A DNA stretch of 64,000 nucleotides from Aureibaculum marinum (GCF_003813905.1 NZ_RPFJ01000098.1:1-64000), one strand, 5' to 3'. Counted from the first letter of the stretch, positions 9,255 to 19,301 are shown. Translations and numbers: made by a program. The notes: generated by a model from the sequence alone, not told the origin.

Positions 9255-10847
9255 ATGCCAAAAATACTTTCAGTTAAACAATTATACGAGGCAGACGCCG
9301 CCACAGTAAAAAATAAGAACATAAGTTTTATCGATTTGATGGAGCACGTAGGTATTTTATGTTTTGAATGGATACATGCTAGATTACAAGGAAGTCAAAT
9401 TAATATACAAATTTTTTGTGGTACAGGAAATAATGGAGGAGATGGTTTAGTTATTGCTAGACATTTAAAACAGTACGGTTACAATGTAAAAACGAACATA
9501 ATTAATTGTGGAAATGAACGCTCTGATGTTTTTCTTAAAAACTATGATAGATTAAAAGAAATTGGGGTATGGGCAGATATGATTACTTGTGAAACTGAAT
9601 TGCCAGAAATATCTGAAAATGACATGGTTGTTGATGCTATTTTTGGTTTAGGTTTAAGTAGAAAGCCTGAGAATTTTATTAAAAAGGTAATACAACATAT
9701 TAATGCCTCTAATGCTTATGTTTTATCTATAGATTTTCCTTCGGGTTTGTTTGCTGAAAAAGCTGTAACAGATAAAGATTCTGTTATAAAAGCGTATCAT
9801 ACGTTGACTTTTCAGAGTCCTAAATTAGCATTTTTATTACCAGAAAATAGAATTTATACAAAAACATGGGAAGTATTAGAAATAGGATTAGATAAGGAAT
9901 ATATTTACAATGCCAAAACCTCTAATTATTTGCTTGTTAAAGAAGAAATTAAGCCTATCTATCGTTTTAGAGATAAATTTTCTCATAAAGGTGATTTTGG
10001 TCATTCATTAATTATTGGCGGTAGTTTTGGTAAAATTGGAGCAGTATCGCTCTCTGCAAAAGCAGCATTAACAATGGGAAGCGGATTGGTAACTGTTCAC
10101 ATACCAAAATGTGGTTATGAAATTTTGCAAACTTCAATTCCAGAGGTAATGGTTGAAGTTGATGGAGATAATGAATTGCAAAATTTTAACTTTGAAGTGC
10201 TGCCAAGTGTAATAGGTGTTGGAATGGGAATGGGAACAAAAACTACCACAGCCAATGGATTTAAAAAGTTTTTAAATACGAATAAAATTCCATTAGTGAT
10301 AGATGCAGATGCTATTAATATCATATCAAAAAATAAGAAGTTAATTGAATTGATTCCTGAAAATTCTGTTTTAACGCCACACCCTAAAGAGTTTGAAAGA
10401 TTGGTTGGTAAATGGAAAGATGATTATGATAAATTAGAAAAATTACGTCTATTTGCTAAAAAGCATAAAATTATTGTGGTTTTAAAAGGGGCCTTTACAG
10501 CTATAGCTCATGAAGGTGAGTTGTATTTTAATTCAACAGGGAATCCTGCATTAGCAACGGCAGGTAGTGGAGATGTTCTTACTGGAATTATTACCGGGCT
10601 TATTGCTCAAAAATACCATCCTTTTGAAGCCGCTCTACTGGGAGTTTATCTTCATGGAAAAACCGCCGAAATAGGTATGGAAACTGAAGTTTATGAAACT
10701 TTTGTTGCATCTGATATTATTAAAAATTTATCTGGTGCTATAATGGACTTGTTTAAAAAAGAACCACCAATAGCAGAATCAAATCCAGAGCAAACAACCG
10801 ATACTAAAAAAACTAAAAATAATGATGATGAGGAAATGTATATTTAA
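9255..10847 (+). CDS. nnrDE: Bifunctional NAD(P)H-hydrate epimerase / ADP-dependent NAD(P)H-hydrate dehydratase
   Basis: 530 residues, a fusion of the YjeF_N epimerase domain (GTGNNGGDGLVIARHL near residues 55-70) and the C-terminal ribokinase-like dehydratase (VIDADAINI, TPHPKEFERLVG, GNPALATAGSGDVLTG near 430-445). It repairs hydrated NADH and NADPH in the cytoplasm, using ADP as phosphate acceptor. This is a housekeeping role without direct link to glycan breakdown, so its place between the symporter and GH92 is incidental or reflects insertion of the locus around it. A polar, charged tail of about 30 residues follows the last conserved helix. Confidence 0.92.
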   Translation: MPKILSVKQLYEADAATVKNKNISFIDLMEHVGILCFEWIHARLQGSQINIQIFCGTGNNGGDGLVIARHLKQYGYNVKTNIINCGNERSDVFLKNYDRLKEIGVWADMITCETELPEISENDMVVDAIFGLGLSRKPENFIKKVIQHINASNAYVLSIDFPSGLFAEKAVTDKDSVIKAYHTLTFQSPKLAFLLPENRIYTKTWEVLEIGLDKEYIYNAKTSNYLLVKEEIKPIYRFRDKFSHKGDFGHSLIIGGSFGKIGAVSLSAKAALTMGSGLVTVHIPKCGYEILQTSIPEVMVEVDGDNELQNFNFEVLPSVIGVGMGMGTKTTTANGFKKFLNTNKIPLVIDADAINIISKNKKLIELIPENSVLTPHPKEFERLVGKWKDDYDKLEKLRLFAKKHKIIVVLKGAFTAIAHEGELYFNSTGNPALATAGSGDVLTGIITGLIAQKYHPFEAALLGVYLHGKTAEIGMETEVYETFVASDIIKNLSGAIMDLFKKEPPIAESNPEQTTDTKKTKNNDDEEMYI

Positions 10848-10952
10848 CAAGAAGTTAAATACATGATAGCTTCTGTTGTTAATAACTGCTTAGTATTTCT
10901 ATAATTTAGATCGATTTATTTTGATAATTTTGAAAAAAATTAAATGCTAACC

Positions 10953-10964
10953 TGCGTTAACGCA
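10953..10964. promoter_or_regulatory. 12-bp perfect palindrome before GH92 (candidate operator)
   Basis: TGCGTTAACGCA is its own reverse complement and ends 16 bp before the ATG of the GH92 gene. A -7-like box TAATTTTG lies at 10925-10932. A GC-containing palindrome in such AT-rich surroundings, of the size bound by LacI-type dimers, suggests an operator between promoter and start codon. No cognate regulator is encoded nearby. Confidence 0.4.
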
Positions 10965-10980
10965 AATAATAACATTAATA

Positions 10981-13224
10981 ATGTTCCCTCAATTTATTCT
11001 TCAAAAAAAAGAAGTGCCCCTTCTTTTTATTTGTACTATTTGTTTTAGTTTTTTATTAAGTGCACAACGCCCAGTAGATTATGTGAATCCGTTCATAGGT
11101 ACTTCAAATTTTGGAGCAACAAATCCTGGAGCCATCGCTCCTAGAGGAATGGTTAGTATTTCTCCTTTTAATGTTGCAGGTAAAAAAAATAAGTTGGAGA
11201 AGGACAGTCAATGGTTGTCAAATCCTTATGTTTATGAAAATGAATTTTTAACTGGATTTTCTCATGTTAATTTAAGTGGCGTTGGATGTCCAGATTTGGG
11301 CGTAATAATTACGATGCCAACTGTTGGTAATTTAGAGACTAACCATTTAAAATATGGAACTACTTATAAAGATGAAATTGCCAAAGCAGGATATTATAGT
11401 ACTGTCTTAGATAAATCTAAAGTTAAAGTAGAAACTACTGCTACAACTAGAGCGGGTATTAGCAGATATCATTTTCCTGCAGGAAAAGCAAATATTCTTG
11501 TTAATCTTGGATTGGGATTAACCAATGAGCAAGGAGGAATGATTAAAACAGTTTCTTCTACCGAAATAGAAGGTTTTAGAACAGTAGGTAGTTTTTGTTA
11601 CTATAAACCAGAAGAAACATATCCAGTATATTTTGTTGTTAAGGTTGATATAGAAAGCGATGAATTTGGGGTATGGAAAAAAACAAGAAAAGAAACTGGT
11701 GTAGAAGCCCAATGGATGGGGTATAATGGTAAAGAAAGATTCTATAAAAATTATTATAAAGAAGTTGTTGGAGACAGTATTGGTGGTTACTTTTCTTATA
11801 ATTTTGATAAACCAACTAAAGTAGAAGTAAAAGTTGGAGTTTCTTATATAAGTATAGAAAATGCAAGAGAAAATTTACAAAAGGAAATAGCTGATTCATC
11901 ATTTTTAGAAGTATATCATAAAACACAATTGGAGTGGAATAGGTTATTATCAAAAATTTCTGTAGAAGGAGGAACAAAAGATGATAAAACGGTATTTTAC
12001 ACCGCATTATACCACACCTTAATTCATCCAAATACATTGAATGATACCAATGGAGAGTATCCTAAAATGGGTACACGAGAAACATTAAAAACAGAAGGAA
12101 CAAGATTTACTGTATTTTCATTTTGGGATACCTATAGAAATTTACATTCCTTAATGTCATTGGTATATCCAGATCAGCAACTGAACATGGTAAATAGTAT
12201 GTTAGCTATTTATGATGAAAGTGGATGGTTGCCAAAATGGGAACTGAATTCAACAGAAACTACAACCATGGTTGGAGATCCGGCAGGTATTGTTTTGGCG
12301 GATACTTACCTTAGAGGCATTCGTAATTTTGATGTTAAAAAGGCGTATGAAGCTATGATAAAAAGTGCAGATCAGTTATATGAAAATCCACTGAGACCTG
12401 GAATTAAAAATTATATTGAAAAAGGATATTTAACAACTTCTGATGGTGGTTCGGTATCAACTACACAAGAATATAATATTTCTGATTTTGCTATAGCTCA
12501 ATTGGCAAAAACTCTTGGAAAAAAAGAAGATGAAAAAAGATTTCGAGAGCGTTCAATTTCCTATCGAAAATTATTTGATAAAGACTATAAATTGTTAAGG
12601 CCCAAAAATGATGACGGCTCGTGGCACCATCCTTTTAATCCTACTGATGGAGCTAATTTTGCTAAAAATGTTGGTTTTATTGAAGGCAATTCTTGGCAAT
12701 ATTCTTTTATGGTAAGTCATGATACTCAAGGATTAATAAAATTAATGGGAGGAAGAAAATCTTTCACAAATCAGTTGCAAAAAGTGTTTAGTGAAAGACA
12801 TTTTGATATGGCCAATGAACCAGATATAGCATATCCATATCTTTTTAATTTTGTAAAAGGGGAAGAATGGCGTACGCAAAATATGGTTGAAGCTCTAAGA
12901 AAATCATATTTTAAAAATGCTCCTTATGGATTACCTGGTAATGATGATACAGGAACAATGTCTGCTTGGGTAATTTTTAGTATGTTGGGTATTTATCCGG
13001 TTGTTCCGGCTGATCCAATTTATACAGTATCAACTCCAGTATTTGATAAAATTACTATTGAATTAGATCCAAAATTCTATAATGGTAGAGTTTTAATTAT
13101 AGAAAAAGAAGGGGTAGGATCGATCAAAGAGATTTTATTAAATGGAGAAAAGCATAAAAGTTTTTTTATAAATCATTTAGATTTGGTAAATGGTAATAAT
13201 AAATTAAAATTTATACTCGAGTAA
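10981..13224 (+). CDS. GH92 alpha-mannosidase, secreted
   Basis: 747 residues with an N-terminal signal region (cleavage about FLLSA|QR, residue 28). GH92 landmarks are VDYVNPFIGTSNFGATNPGA, GFSHVNLSGVGCPD, the FSFWDTYRN block (Asp383), the general-acid motif IEGNSWQYSF (Glu568) and the base region PGNDDTGTMSAW (Asp655/Asp656). It is a calcium-dependent inverting exo-alpha-mannosidase by family, usually alpha-1,2. It points to a mannose-bearing substrate, which does not match a pure beta-1,2-glucan. Either the locus handles a mixed glycan or the enzyme is shared with another pathway. The 12-bp palindrome upstream suggests separate control. Confidence 0.9.
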   Translation: MFPQFILQKKEVPLLFICTICFSFLLSAQRPVDYVNPFIGTSNFGATNPGAIAPRGMVSISPFNVAGKKNKLEKDSQWLSNPYVYENEFLTGFSHVNLSGVGCPDLGVIITMPTVGNLETNHLKYGTTYKDEIAKAGYYSTVLDKSKVKVETTATTRAGISRYHFPAGKANILVNLGLGLTNEQGGMIKTVSSTEIEGFRTVGSFCYYKPEETYPVYFVVKVDIESDEFGVWKKTRKETGVEAQWMGYNGKERFYKNYYKEVVGDSIGGYFSYNFDKPTKVEVKVGVSYISIENARENLQKEIADSSFLEVYHKTQLEWNRLLSKISVEGGTKDDKTVFYTALYHTLIHPNTLNDTNGEYPKMGTRETLKTEGTRFTVFSFWDTYRNLHSLMSLVYPDQQLNMVNSMLAIYDESGWLPKWELNSTETTTMVGDPAGIVLADTYLRGIRNFDVKKAYEAMIKSADQLYENPLRPGIKNYIEKGYLTTSDGGSVSTTQEYNISDFAIAQLAKTLGKKEDEKRFRERSISYRKLFDKDYKLLRPKNDDGSWHHPFNPTDGANFAKNVGFIEGNSWQYSFMVSHDTQGLIKLMGGRKSFTNQLQKVFSERHFDMANEPDIAYPYLFNFVKGEEWRTQNMVEALRKSYFKNAPYGLPGNDDTGTMSAWVIFSMLGIYPVVPADPIYTVSTPVFDKITIELDPKFYNGRVLIIEKEGVGSIKEILLNGEKHKSFFINHLDLVNGNNKLKFILE

Positions 13225-13568
13225 TTTTAACTTCTTTTGGTTAATTTTTTCAATTGGTAATGTGCTAAGTTATAATTGTCTGTAAGATGGGTTGAAAATT
13301 TTAATGTAAAAAAGTTAAAAATACAACTATATAAAAATGAAACATGTAATTATTTGATATTAAAATGGTTATATGTTTTTAATTTCCTTTTTTTTTTATC
13401 CAACTATTTTTTTAACTCTATCAAAATCAAATAATTGTTCTGTTATTCATATAAACTAATTGTTCTGTATTTGTTGTACGACTTCTATAACTAGCCGTTG
13501 GTCTAAATTATTATGTGAAAATTTAAGAGAATTTTAACTTTGATTCATAACTTAAAATAAATATAAAC
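13225..13568 (+). promoter_or_regulatory. 344-bp leader of susC with a direct repeat and a -7 box
   Basis: No gene is seen here. The 12-mer TAATTGTTCTGT occurs twice in direct orientation, at 13432-13443 and 13457-13468, with a 25-bp period. A perfect flavobacterial -7 element TAACTTTG lies at 13535-13542, 26 bp before the susC ATG; a degenerate -33 element could be TTATGTG at 13511-13517. The layout, repeat pair about 70 bp upstream of the -7 box, suits an activator binding side by side. A weak TTAAC/GTTAA hairpin just after the GH92 stop may terminate that gene. Confidence 0.5.
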
Positions 13569-16500
13569 ATGATTCAAAAATTTTTTAGTTTATTGTTTCT
13601 GGTTGGCATATTTGCTACGCATAGTTTGTTTGCTCAAACCAGAACGGTAACAGGAACAATTACTGATGCTGCCGACGGAGCTACGCTACCAGGTGTAAAC
13701 ATCATTGAAAAAGGAACAACTAATGGAGTTACTTCAGATTTTGATGGTAACTACAGCATAGAAGTTTCTGAAGGGGCTACACTACAGTTTTCTTTTATTG
13801 GTTATACTACGCAAGAAGTTGTTGTAGGAGGTCAAACTACAATTAATGTTTCATTAGCAGAGAGTGCAGAAGCTCTACAAGAAGTTGTAATAACAGCTTT
13901 AGGTATTAAAAGAGAAGCAAAAGCACTTGGTTATGGTATGACAGAGTTAAAAGGTGAAGAACTGACTAAAACCAATACTGTAAATCCGGTTCAGGCTTTG
14001 CAAGGACAAGTTTCAGGGGTTAGTATTGGTAGTTCAGATGGTGGTCTTTTTGGTAATTCAAAAATTCAAGTTCGTGGGGTGTCAACTTTAAACTCATCAA
14101 ATAACCAACCTATATTTGTTGTAGATGGTGTTATTTTAGAGAATAACACATCAAACGAAAGTGCAGATTGGAGTTCAAGTGCTAATGATTATGGTAATAT
14201 CTTAAAAAACTTGAATCCTGATGATTATAAAAGTGTATCTGTATTAAAAGGTGCAGCAGCTACTGCTTTATATGGTTCTAGAGGTATAAATGGTGTGGTT
14301 TTAATTGAAACTAAAGATGGAGCTGGAGCAAAGGGATTAGGAGTTTCTGTAAAACAAACTTTTGGTGTTGATCATGTATATAAACAACCAGCTTTACAAA
14401 ATGAATATGGTCCTGGTACATTGGCCGGTTATATAAATTATGGTAATAAAGATGCTAATGGAAATTATTACGCTTATGATACCAATCAATTCTATTATAA
14501 TGATAATGGTGATAGAACGTTAATTAATCACGCTGGAGGAGGTTTAAGTTATGGACCTAAATTTGATGGACAACCAATTGTGGATTATGATGGTAATGTA
14601 ATACCTTATTCTGCCAATGAAAATAATATGAAAGATGCTTATGAAGATGGTTTTAATTCTAATACTTCAGTATCTTTAAGTGGAGGAAATGATAAAGGGA
14701 ATTTTTACTTGTCAGATTCTTACAATACTAGAACAGGTAATTTACCAAATAATAGTTTTAATAGAAATGCATTATTGTTTTCAGGTTCTTATAATTTAGC
14801 TCCTTGGTTAACAGCTAATGCTAGTATTTCTTATACTACTTCTATTTCTAAAAATCCAAGAAATGATATTTCACAAAGTTTCTTTGATGGTACTTTTGAA
14901 AGAATTTATAATACAAGTAAATACAAACAAGAACAATATTGGTTAGGATCTCATGGTGGTGTTAGTAGTTCTGCTTATGGCGATGAATATGCTAATGCAC
15001 CCAATAGAGGTTTATGGTTTGGTTATGAAAATAACAATCAATCAAGAACTGAACATGTTACCAGACCAATAGTAAGATTAACTGCAAATGTTACAGATTG
15101 GCTTACCATTACAGCTGAAGGTAATATGAATATTTACAACACTAAATATGAACAAAAAGATTTAGGTAGTGGATATGCTATGGAAGGTGGTTATTATGAA
15201 TTGCGTCACGATGATGATGTTAGTAAAACAGGTAAATTAACTTTTAACTTTAGTAAAGATCTTACTGAAGACCTTACAGGTAGCTTATTACTTGGAGGAG
15301 AAATTTGGGATCAAGAAAAATCTTATACAAGAGTAAGAACTGATGGCGGATTAATTGTACCTGGTAGATTTTATCTTGGAAATTCAAAAAATACTTTATT
15401 GTCAGAAGGTGGTGATTATGGTACAAAACAAATAAACTCTTTATATTTTATGGCTGATTTAGCATATAAAGAGCAATTATATCTAACAATAACAGGTAGA
15501 AATGACTGGTCATCAGCACTTGTATATACTGATGGAACTGGAAATAATTCATATTTCTATCCTTCTATTTCTGCTTCTTGGTTATTTAACCAAACTTTAG
15601 ATATTCCTAATTGGATGAGCTTTGGTAAATTAAGAGCTTCTTGGGCACAAGTAGGTAGTGATACTGACCCTTATGCTATCAATAAAGGATACACAGGAGA
15701 AACTTATGAGTTAAGTGATGGTTTTGCATATACAAATTCAGTAAATCCTGTATTGGTTGATAGAAGTATAAAACCAGAACTTAAAAACTCCTTTGAAGTT
15801 GGTGTTGATCTTAGATTTTTCAAAAATCGTTTAGGAATAGACTTTTCTTATTATGATGAAACAATTACAGAGCAAATTGGTGAAGTACCTTTACCAACAG
15901 TTTCTGGATATAGTGGTTTATTAACTAACGTAGGTACATTAACCAATAGTGGTATTGAATTGTCTTTAACAGGTACTCCTATTAAAACAGAAGATTTTTC
16001 TTGGAATTCAACGTTTAACTATTGGAACAATACTACTAAAGTAAAAGATTTACATGAAGACTATGGAGCTTATAAAGTATTAGGAGGTAGCATAGATTAT
16101 GGTAACTTCCGTATTGGTTCAGTAGCTTATGAAGGTGGTGAATATGGTGTTTTAATGTCTGATTCAGCTATCAAAGAATATCAAGCTACAGACGCTAATG
16201 GTAATCCAATTGATAGTCCTAATAATGGAAAGAATCTTTTAACTTGGGTAGACTCAAGACGTGGTGCATATTTCCAAAGATCAGGTGAAGTAAAAGAAGT
16301 AGGTAAAATACAACCTGATTTTGAAGGTTCTTGGAATAATGAATTTAGATATAAAAATTTCTCTCTTTCAATATTATTAGATGCTCGTTATGGTGGTCAT
16401 ATAGCATCATATAGTAGCCGTTACGGTACTGCTTATGGATATTTAGAGGAATCTTTAAGAGGTAGAGATGAAGAGCATGGCGGTGTTACTTGGACATCTC

Positions 16501-16979
16501 AATATTCAGATTTACAAGGGACAACTTTCTCAGATGGTATTATTCCTGATGGTGTTTTTGAAGATGGACAAATGGTGACAGCACCTAATGGAGCTACTGT
16601 TAATGTAGGAGGTATGACGTATCAAGAAGCTTTTGAAGCTGGCTATGTAGAGCCTACTCATGCTAGCTATTATAACTATAGAATTAACTCTTGGGGACAA
16701 GGTGTAGTTAACCCTGATTGGTTTACAGAATTAAAATATATTGCTTTACGTAATATTTCTATTGGTTATAATTTACCAGAAAGTGTAAGTAAAAGTATAG
16801 GTGCTAGTAATATTTATTTAGGTCTTAATGGTAGAAATTTAGGTTATTTATATAACTCAATGCCAAATGACATTAATCCAGAAAGCTTTAGAGGTACTTC
16901 TAGTACAGAATCATTTAGAGAACGTTCTTTTTCTCCATATATGGCAAGTTATACGATGACTATACTTTTAGATTTTTAA
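13569..16979 (+). CDS. SusC/RagA-family TonB-dependent outer-membrane transporter
   Basis: 1136 residues. Signal peptide cleaved after Ala22 (HSLFA|QT). A carboxypeptidase D regulatory-like domain (about 26-108, TVTGTITDAADGATLPGVN) is followed by the SusC signature ALGIKREAKALGYGMTEL, the plug (QVRGVSTLNSSNNQPIFVVD, VLKGAAATALYGSRGINGV) and a beta-barrel ending in an aromatic residue (MTILLDF). It forms the outer-membrane import channel, energised by TonB, for oligosaccharides captured by the SusD partner encoded 17 bp downstream. Specificity cannot be read from sequence; context suggests products of the GH144 enzymes or the mannosylated substrate of GH92. Confidence 0.93.
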   Translation: MIQKFFSLLFLVGIFATHSLFAQTRTVTGTITDAADGATLPGVNIIEKGTTNGVTSDFDGNYSIEVSEGATLQFSFIGYTTQEVVVGGQTTINVSLAESAEALQEVVITALGIKREAKALGYGMTELKGEELTKTNTVNPVQALQGQVSGVSIGSSDGGLFGNSKIQVRGVSTLNSSNNQPIFVVDGVILENNTSNESADWSSSANDYGNILKNLNPDDYKSVSVLKGAAATALYGSRGINGVVLIETKDGAGAKGLGVSVKQTFGVDHVYKQPALQNEYGPGTLAGYINYGNKDANGNYYAYDTNQFYYNDNGDRTLINHAGGGLSYGPKFDGQPIVDYDGNVIPYSANENNMKDAYEDGFNSNTSVSLSGGNDKGNFYLSDSYNTRTGNLPNNSFNRNALLFSGSYNLAPWLTANASISYTTSISKNPRNDISQSFFDGTFERIYNTSKYKQEQYWLGSHGGVSSSAYGDEYANAPNRGLWFGYENNNQSRTEHVTRPIVRLTANVTDWLTITAEGNMNIYNTKYEQKDLGSGYAMEGGYYELRHDDDVSKTGKLTFNFSKDLTEDLTGSLLLGGEIWDQEKSYTRVRTDGGLIVPGRFYLGNSKNTLLSEGGDYGTKQINSLYFMADLAYKEQLYLTITGRNDWSSALVYTDGTGNNSYFYPSISASWLFNQTLDIPNWMSFGKLRASWAQVGSDTDPYAINKGYTGETYELSDGFAYTNSVNPVLVDRSIKPELKNSFEVGVDLRFFKNRLGIDFSYYDETITEQIGEVPLPTVSGYSGLLTNVGTLTNSGIELSLTGTPIKTEDFSWNSTFNYWNNTTKVKDLHEDYGAYKVLGGSIDYGNFRIGSVAYEGGEYGVLMSDSAIKEYQATDANGNPIDSPNNGKNLLTWVDSRRGAYFQRSGEVKEVGKIQPDFEGSWNNEFRYKNFSLSILLDARYGGHIASYSSRYGTAYGYLEESLRGRDEEHGGVTWTSQYSDLQGTTFSDGIIPDGVFEDGQMVTAPNGATVNVGGMTYQEAFEAGYVEPTHASYYNYRINSWGQGVVNPDWFTELKYIALRNISIGYNLPESVSKSIGASNIYLGLNGRNLGYLYNSMPNDINPESFRGTSSTESFRERSFSPYMASYTMTILLDF

Positions 16980-16996
16980 TATAAAAACAGATAAAA

Positions 16997-18856
16997 ATGA
17001 AAAAAATATTTCAATACATATTAGCACTGTCAGTTATATTTGTCGTAGGATGCGATAAAGATGACTTTGCAGAGACCAATAGTAACCCTTCGGAACTTTC
17101 ATCAGCAGATACAAGGTTTCAAGTTACTAAGACTATCGAACAGATGTATAATAACGATTATACTATATGGTTCTATAATAATTTTGACTATATATATCCA
17201 TGGAGTCAAATTACTACAGCTGCTTATGGTGATGGTAATACTGAACTTATGGTTGAAATGGATAACTATGAAACTCAAGAGACATATCCTACCTTTTTTG
17301 CAAATATTAGAGATATTCGTGCACGTATAGATGCATTACCAGAAGAGGAAAAGGTGTCTCACAAAGCTATTAGAGCAATGACATTTCCTATAGCTATACA
17401 TACATTTATGTCTAATACAGATTTAGAAGGGTCTTTAGTGTATAGCGAAGGGGCTATGGCACCTTATACAACTCCACCTCTTATTACTCCAGTTTATGAT
17501 AATCAAGAGAAACTTTTTAATACTTGGTTAGATGAATTAGATGCAGCTATTCCTGATTTATTATCTGAAAATCAAATAGACATGGGATCTCAAGATTTAA
17601 TTTATGGAGGTGACTATACCAAATGGGCAAAATTTGCTAATTTACTTAAACTTAGAATTGCAGCCAGATTGGTAAATAAAGATAGAGCTAGAGCTATTTC
17701 AATTGTAGAAGAAGTTGTTAATTCTCCAGCTGGATATATGGAAAATTTAGATGATGATTTTATTTATCAAAGAAGCATCAAATATTATGGAACTGGTAAT
17801 ACACAACAACCAGGTATTGGAGCTAAAAATTTAATTGATTTTATGGTAGCCAATAAAGATCCAAGAACTAGAGTATTGTTTGATAAGAATGATTTTAATG
17901 GAGAAGTAGTACAAGCTTTTATTGATGCTGGTAAAGAGTTACCTCCTTATGTAGAGCAATATGTAGTATTAGACGCTGATGGTAATTTTTCAGGATGGTC
18001 TGGTCCAGGTGAACCTTGGGTAAGATACTTTGGAGTACCATTAGCACCTGACGCAAAATTTGTTCCTGAAAATGATATTTATTTTAGTCAAGGAATTAGA
18101 AATAGAATAAGTGTAAATGGAGTTGAAAAACAGTATACCTCAACTTCAAATTTTTCTGAAAGATTAACCCGTACAGGTTACAGTCATACGTATCCAACAA
18201 AACCAGGAGGACGTCTAATTCAATTAAAAGATAATTATCCTCCATTAAATGTGATTTTTGGTAGTTCTGCAGAAACAAATCTATATTTAGCAGAGTTTAA
18301 ATTATTAGGAGCCAATCTTCCTGAAGATGCACAAGAATACTTTAATAAAGGTGTTGAATTATCAGTAAGAAGAATGGATCTTTTAGCTAAAGATCATAGA
18401 TATCCTTATTATGAAGAAGATCCAGTTTATCAAGACGGAACACTAGCGGCTGCTGGTGCAACAATGTTAAGAGAGAGTGAGATTACTGAATTATTAAGTC
18501 AACCTGCCTACGATTTAAGTACTGATGGTTTAGAAAAAGTATATATTCAACAAATGATTAATCATGCGGCAACACCTGGTGATACTTGGACTACAGTACG
18601 TCGTTCAGGTATACCTAAAGCAGGTAGTTCTGTACTGCCAAGAGAGCCTTTCTTAGCTGGAGGTGTTGAATTAACGGTGCCACGTAGATTCAAAATAAAT
18701 GAACCTTTAGAGTCTAGTAAAAATTATGCTAATGAAAAAGCAGCTCTAGAAGAACAAGGTATTACACCAGGAACCAATGATCCTGAGATATTAAACACAC
18801 AAAGATATTGGTTTGATATGGAAAACCCTCAATATGGGGCAGGACCTAAAAATTAG
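16997..18856 (+). CDS. SusD-like glycan-binding lipoprotein (SusD-like_2 type)
   Basis: 619 residues, lipoprotein signal FVVGC (Cys19). The start and middle (SNPSELSSADTRF, KWAKFANLLKLRIAARL, FGSSAETNLYLAEFKLLG) match the SusD/RagB superfamily, nearest to the SusD-like_2 group (PF12771). This alpha-helical TPR-type lid binds sugar at the surface and feeds the SusC barrel. The 17-bp gap to susC and a strong terminator after it indicate a two-gene transcript. The C-terminal part (RRFKINEPLESS... TQRYWFDMENPQ) is typical of the group, so it appears complete. Confidence 0.88.
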   Translation: MKKIFQYILALSVIFVVGCDKDDFAETNSNPSELSSADTRFQVTKTIEQMYNNDYTIWFYNNFDYIYPWSQITTAAYGDGNTELMVEMDNYETQETYPTFFANIRDIRARIDALPEEEKVSHKAIRAMTFPIAIHTFMSNTDLEGSLVYSEGAMAPYTTPPLITPVYDNQEKLFNTWLDELDAAIPDLLSENQIDMGSQDLIYGGDYTKWAKFANLLKLRIAARLVNKDRARAISIVEEVVNSPAGYMENLDDDFIYQRSIKYYGTGNTQQPGIGAKNLIDFMVANKDPRTRVLFDKNDFNGEVVQAFIDAGKELPPYVEQYVVLDADGNFSGWSGPGEPWVRYFGVPLAPDAKFVPENDIYFSQGIRNRISVNGVEKQYTSTSNFSERLTRTGYSHTYPTKPGGRLIQLKDNYPPLNVIFGSSAETNLYLAEFKLLGANLPEDAQEYFNKGVELSVRRMDLLAKDHRYPYYEEDPVYQDGTLAAAGATMLRESEITELLSQPAYDLSTDGLEKVYIQQMINHAATPGDTWTTVRRSGIPKAGSSVLPREPFLAGGVELTVPRRFKINEPLESSKNYANEKAALEEQGITPGTNDPEILNTQRYWFDMENPQYGAGPKN

Positions 18857-19301
18857 TAAATGAGAATTAAAGTTTAATTTTCAGAGTATTTATTATTTGA
18901 GTTAGTTATTTGAAAGAGCCCGATTAGTTGGGCTCTTTTTTTTGAATAAGTTATTTGGAGGTAAAAAGATGTAATTGGTCGAAAAATTTAACCAATAGAA
19001 ATTCTTTTTTTTACATTTAATTAATAATTAATCTTTACATTTTTTATAAAAATTTAATAAATAATAAGTTGAGTAATTTGAATTAGTATTTTAAAAGAGT
19101 TGGAGAAGTTCAACTCTTTTTTTAATCACTTATTCTTGAAAAACATTCTTATTCTGTTTTAATCATCTAAAGTATACTATAGAATTAATGAAAATTTTTT
19201 AGTAAAAATTTAGTAGACATAGGTTTGTGTCAACTAAAACTAGAGTGTAGTTAAATGTTTTCTTTATATTTGTTTTCTTACAAACCTTAATTTTAAAATA
19301 T
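18857..19301 (+). terminator. 445-bp intergenic stretch with two successive terminators
   Basis: Terminator one has an 8-bp stem at 18914-18921 and 18930-18937 (AAGAGCCC with GGGCTCTT) plus eight or more T. Terminator two has a 10-bp stem at 19093-19102 and 19111-19120 (AAAAGAGTTG with CAACTCTTTT) plus T run. The two are about 175 bp apart, with similar preceding sequence (TTGAGTTAGT and TTGAGTAATT). Between them no open frame is visible; the stretch could be a decayed gene or a small RNA. A -7-like TATATTTG at 19265-19272 may drive the thioredoxin gene. Confidence 0.75.

Noticed and set aside
13431-13470. Repeats before susC considered as the start of a CRISPR array
   Set aside because: Only two short copies, 13-bp spacing, no further units and no cas genes.
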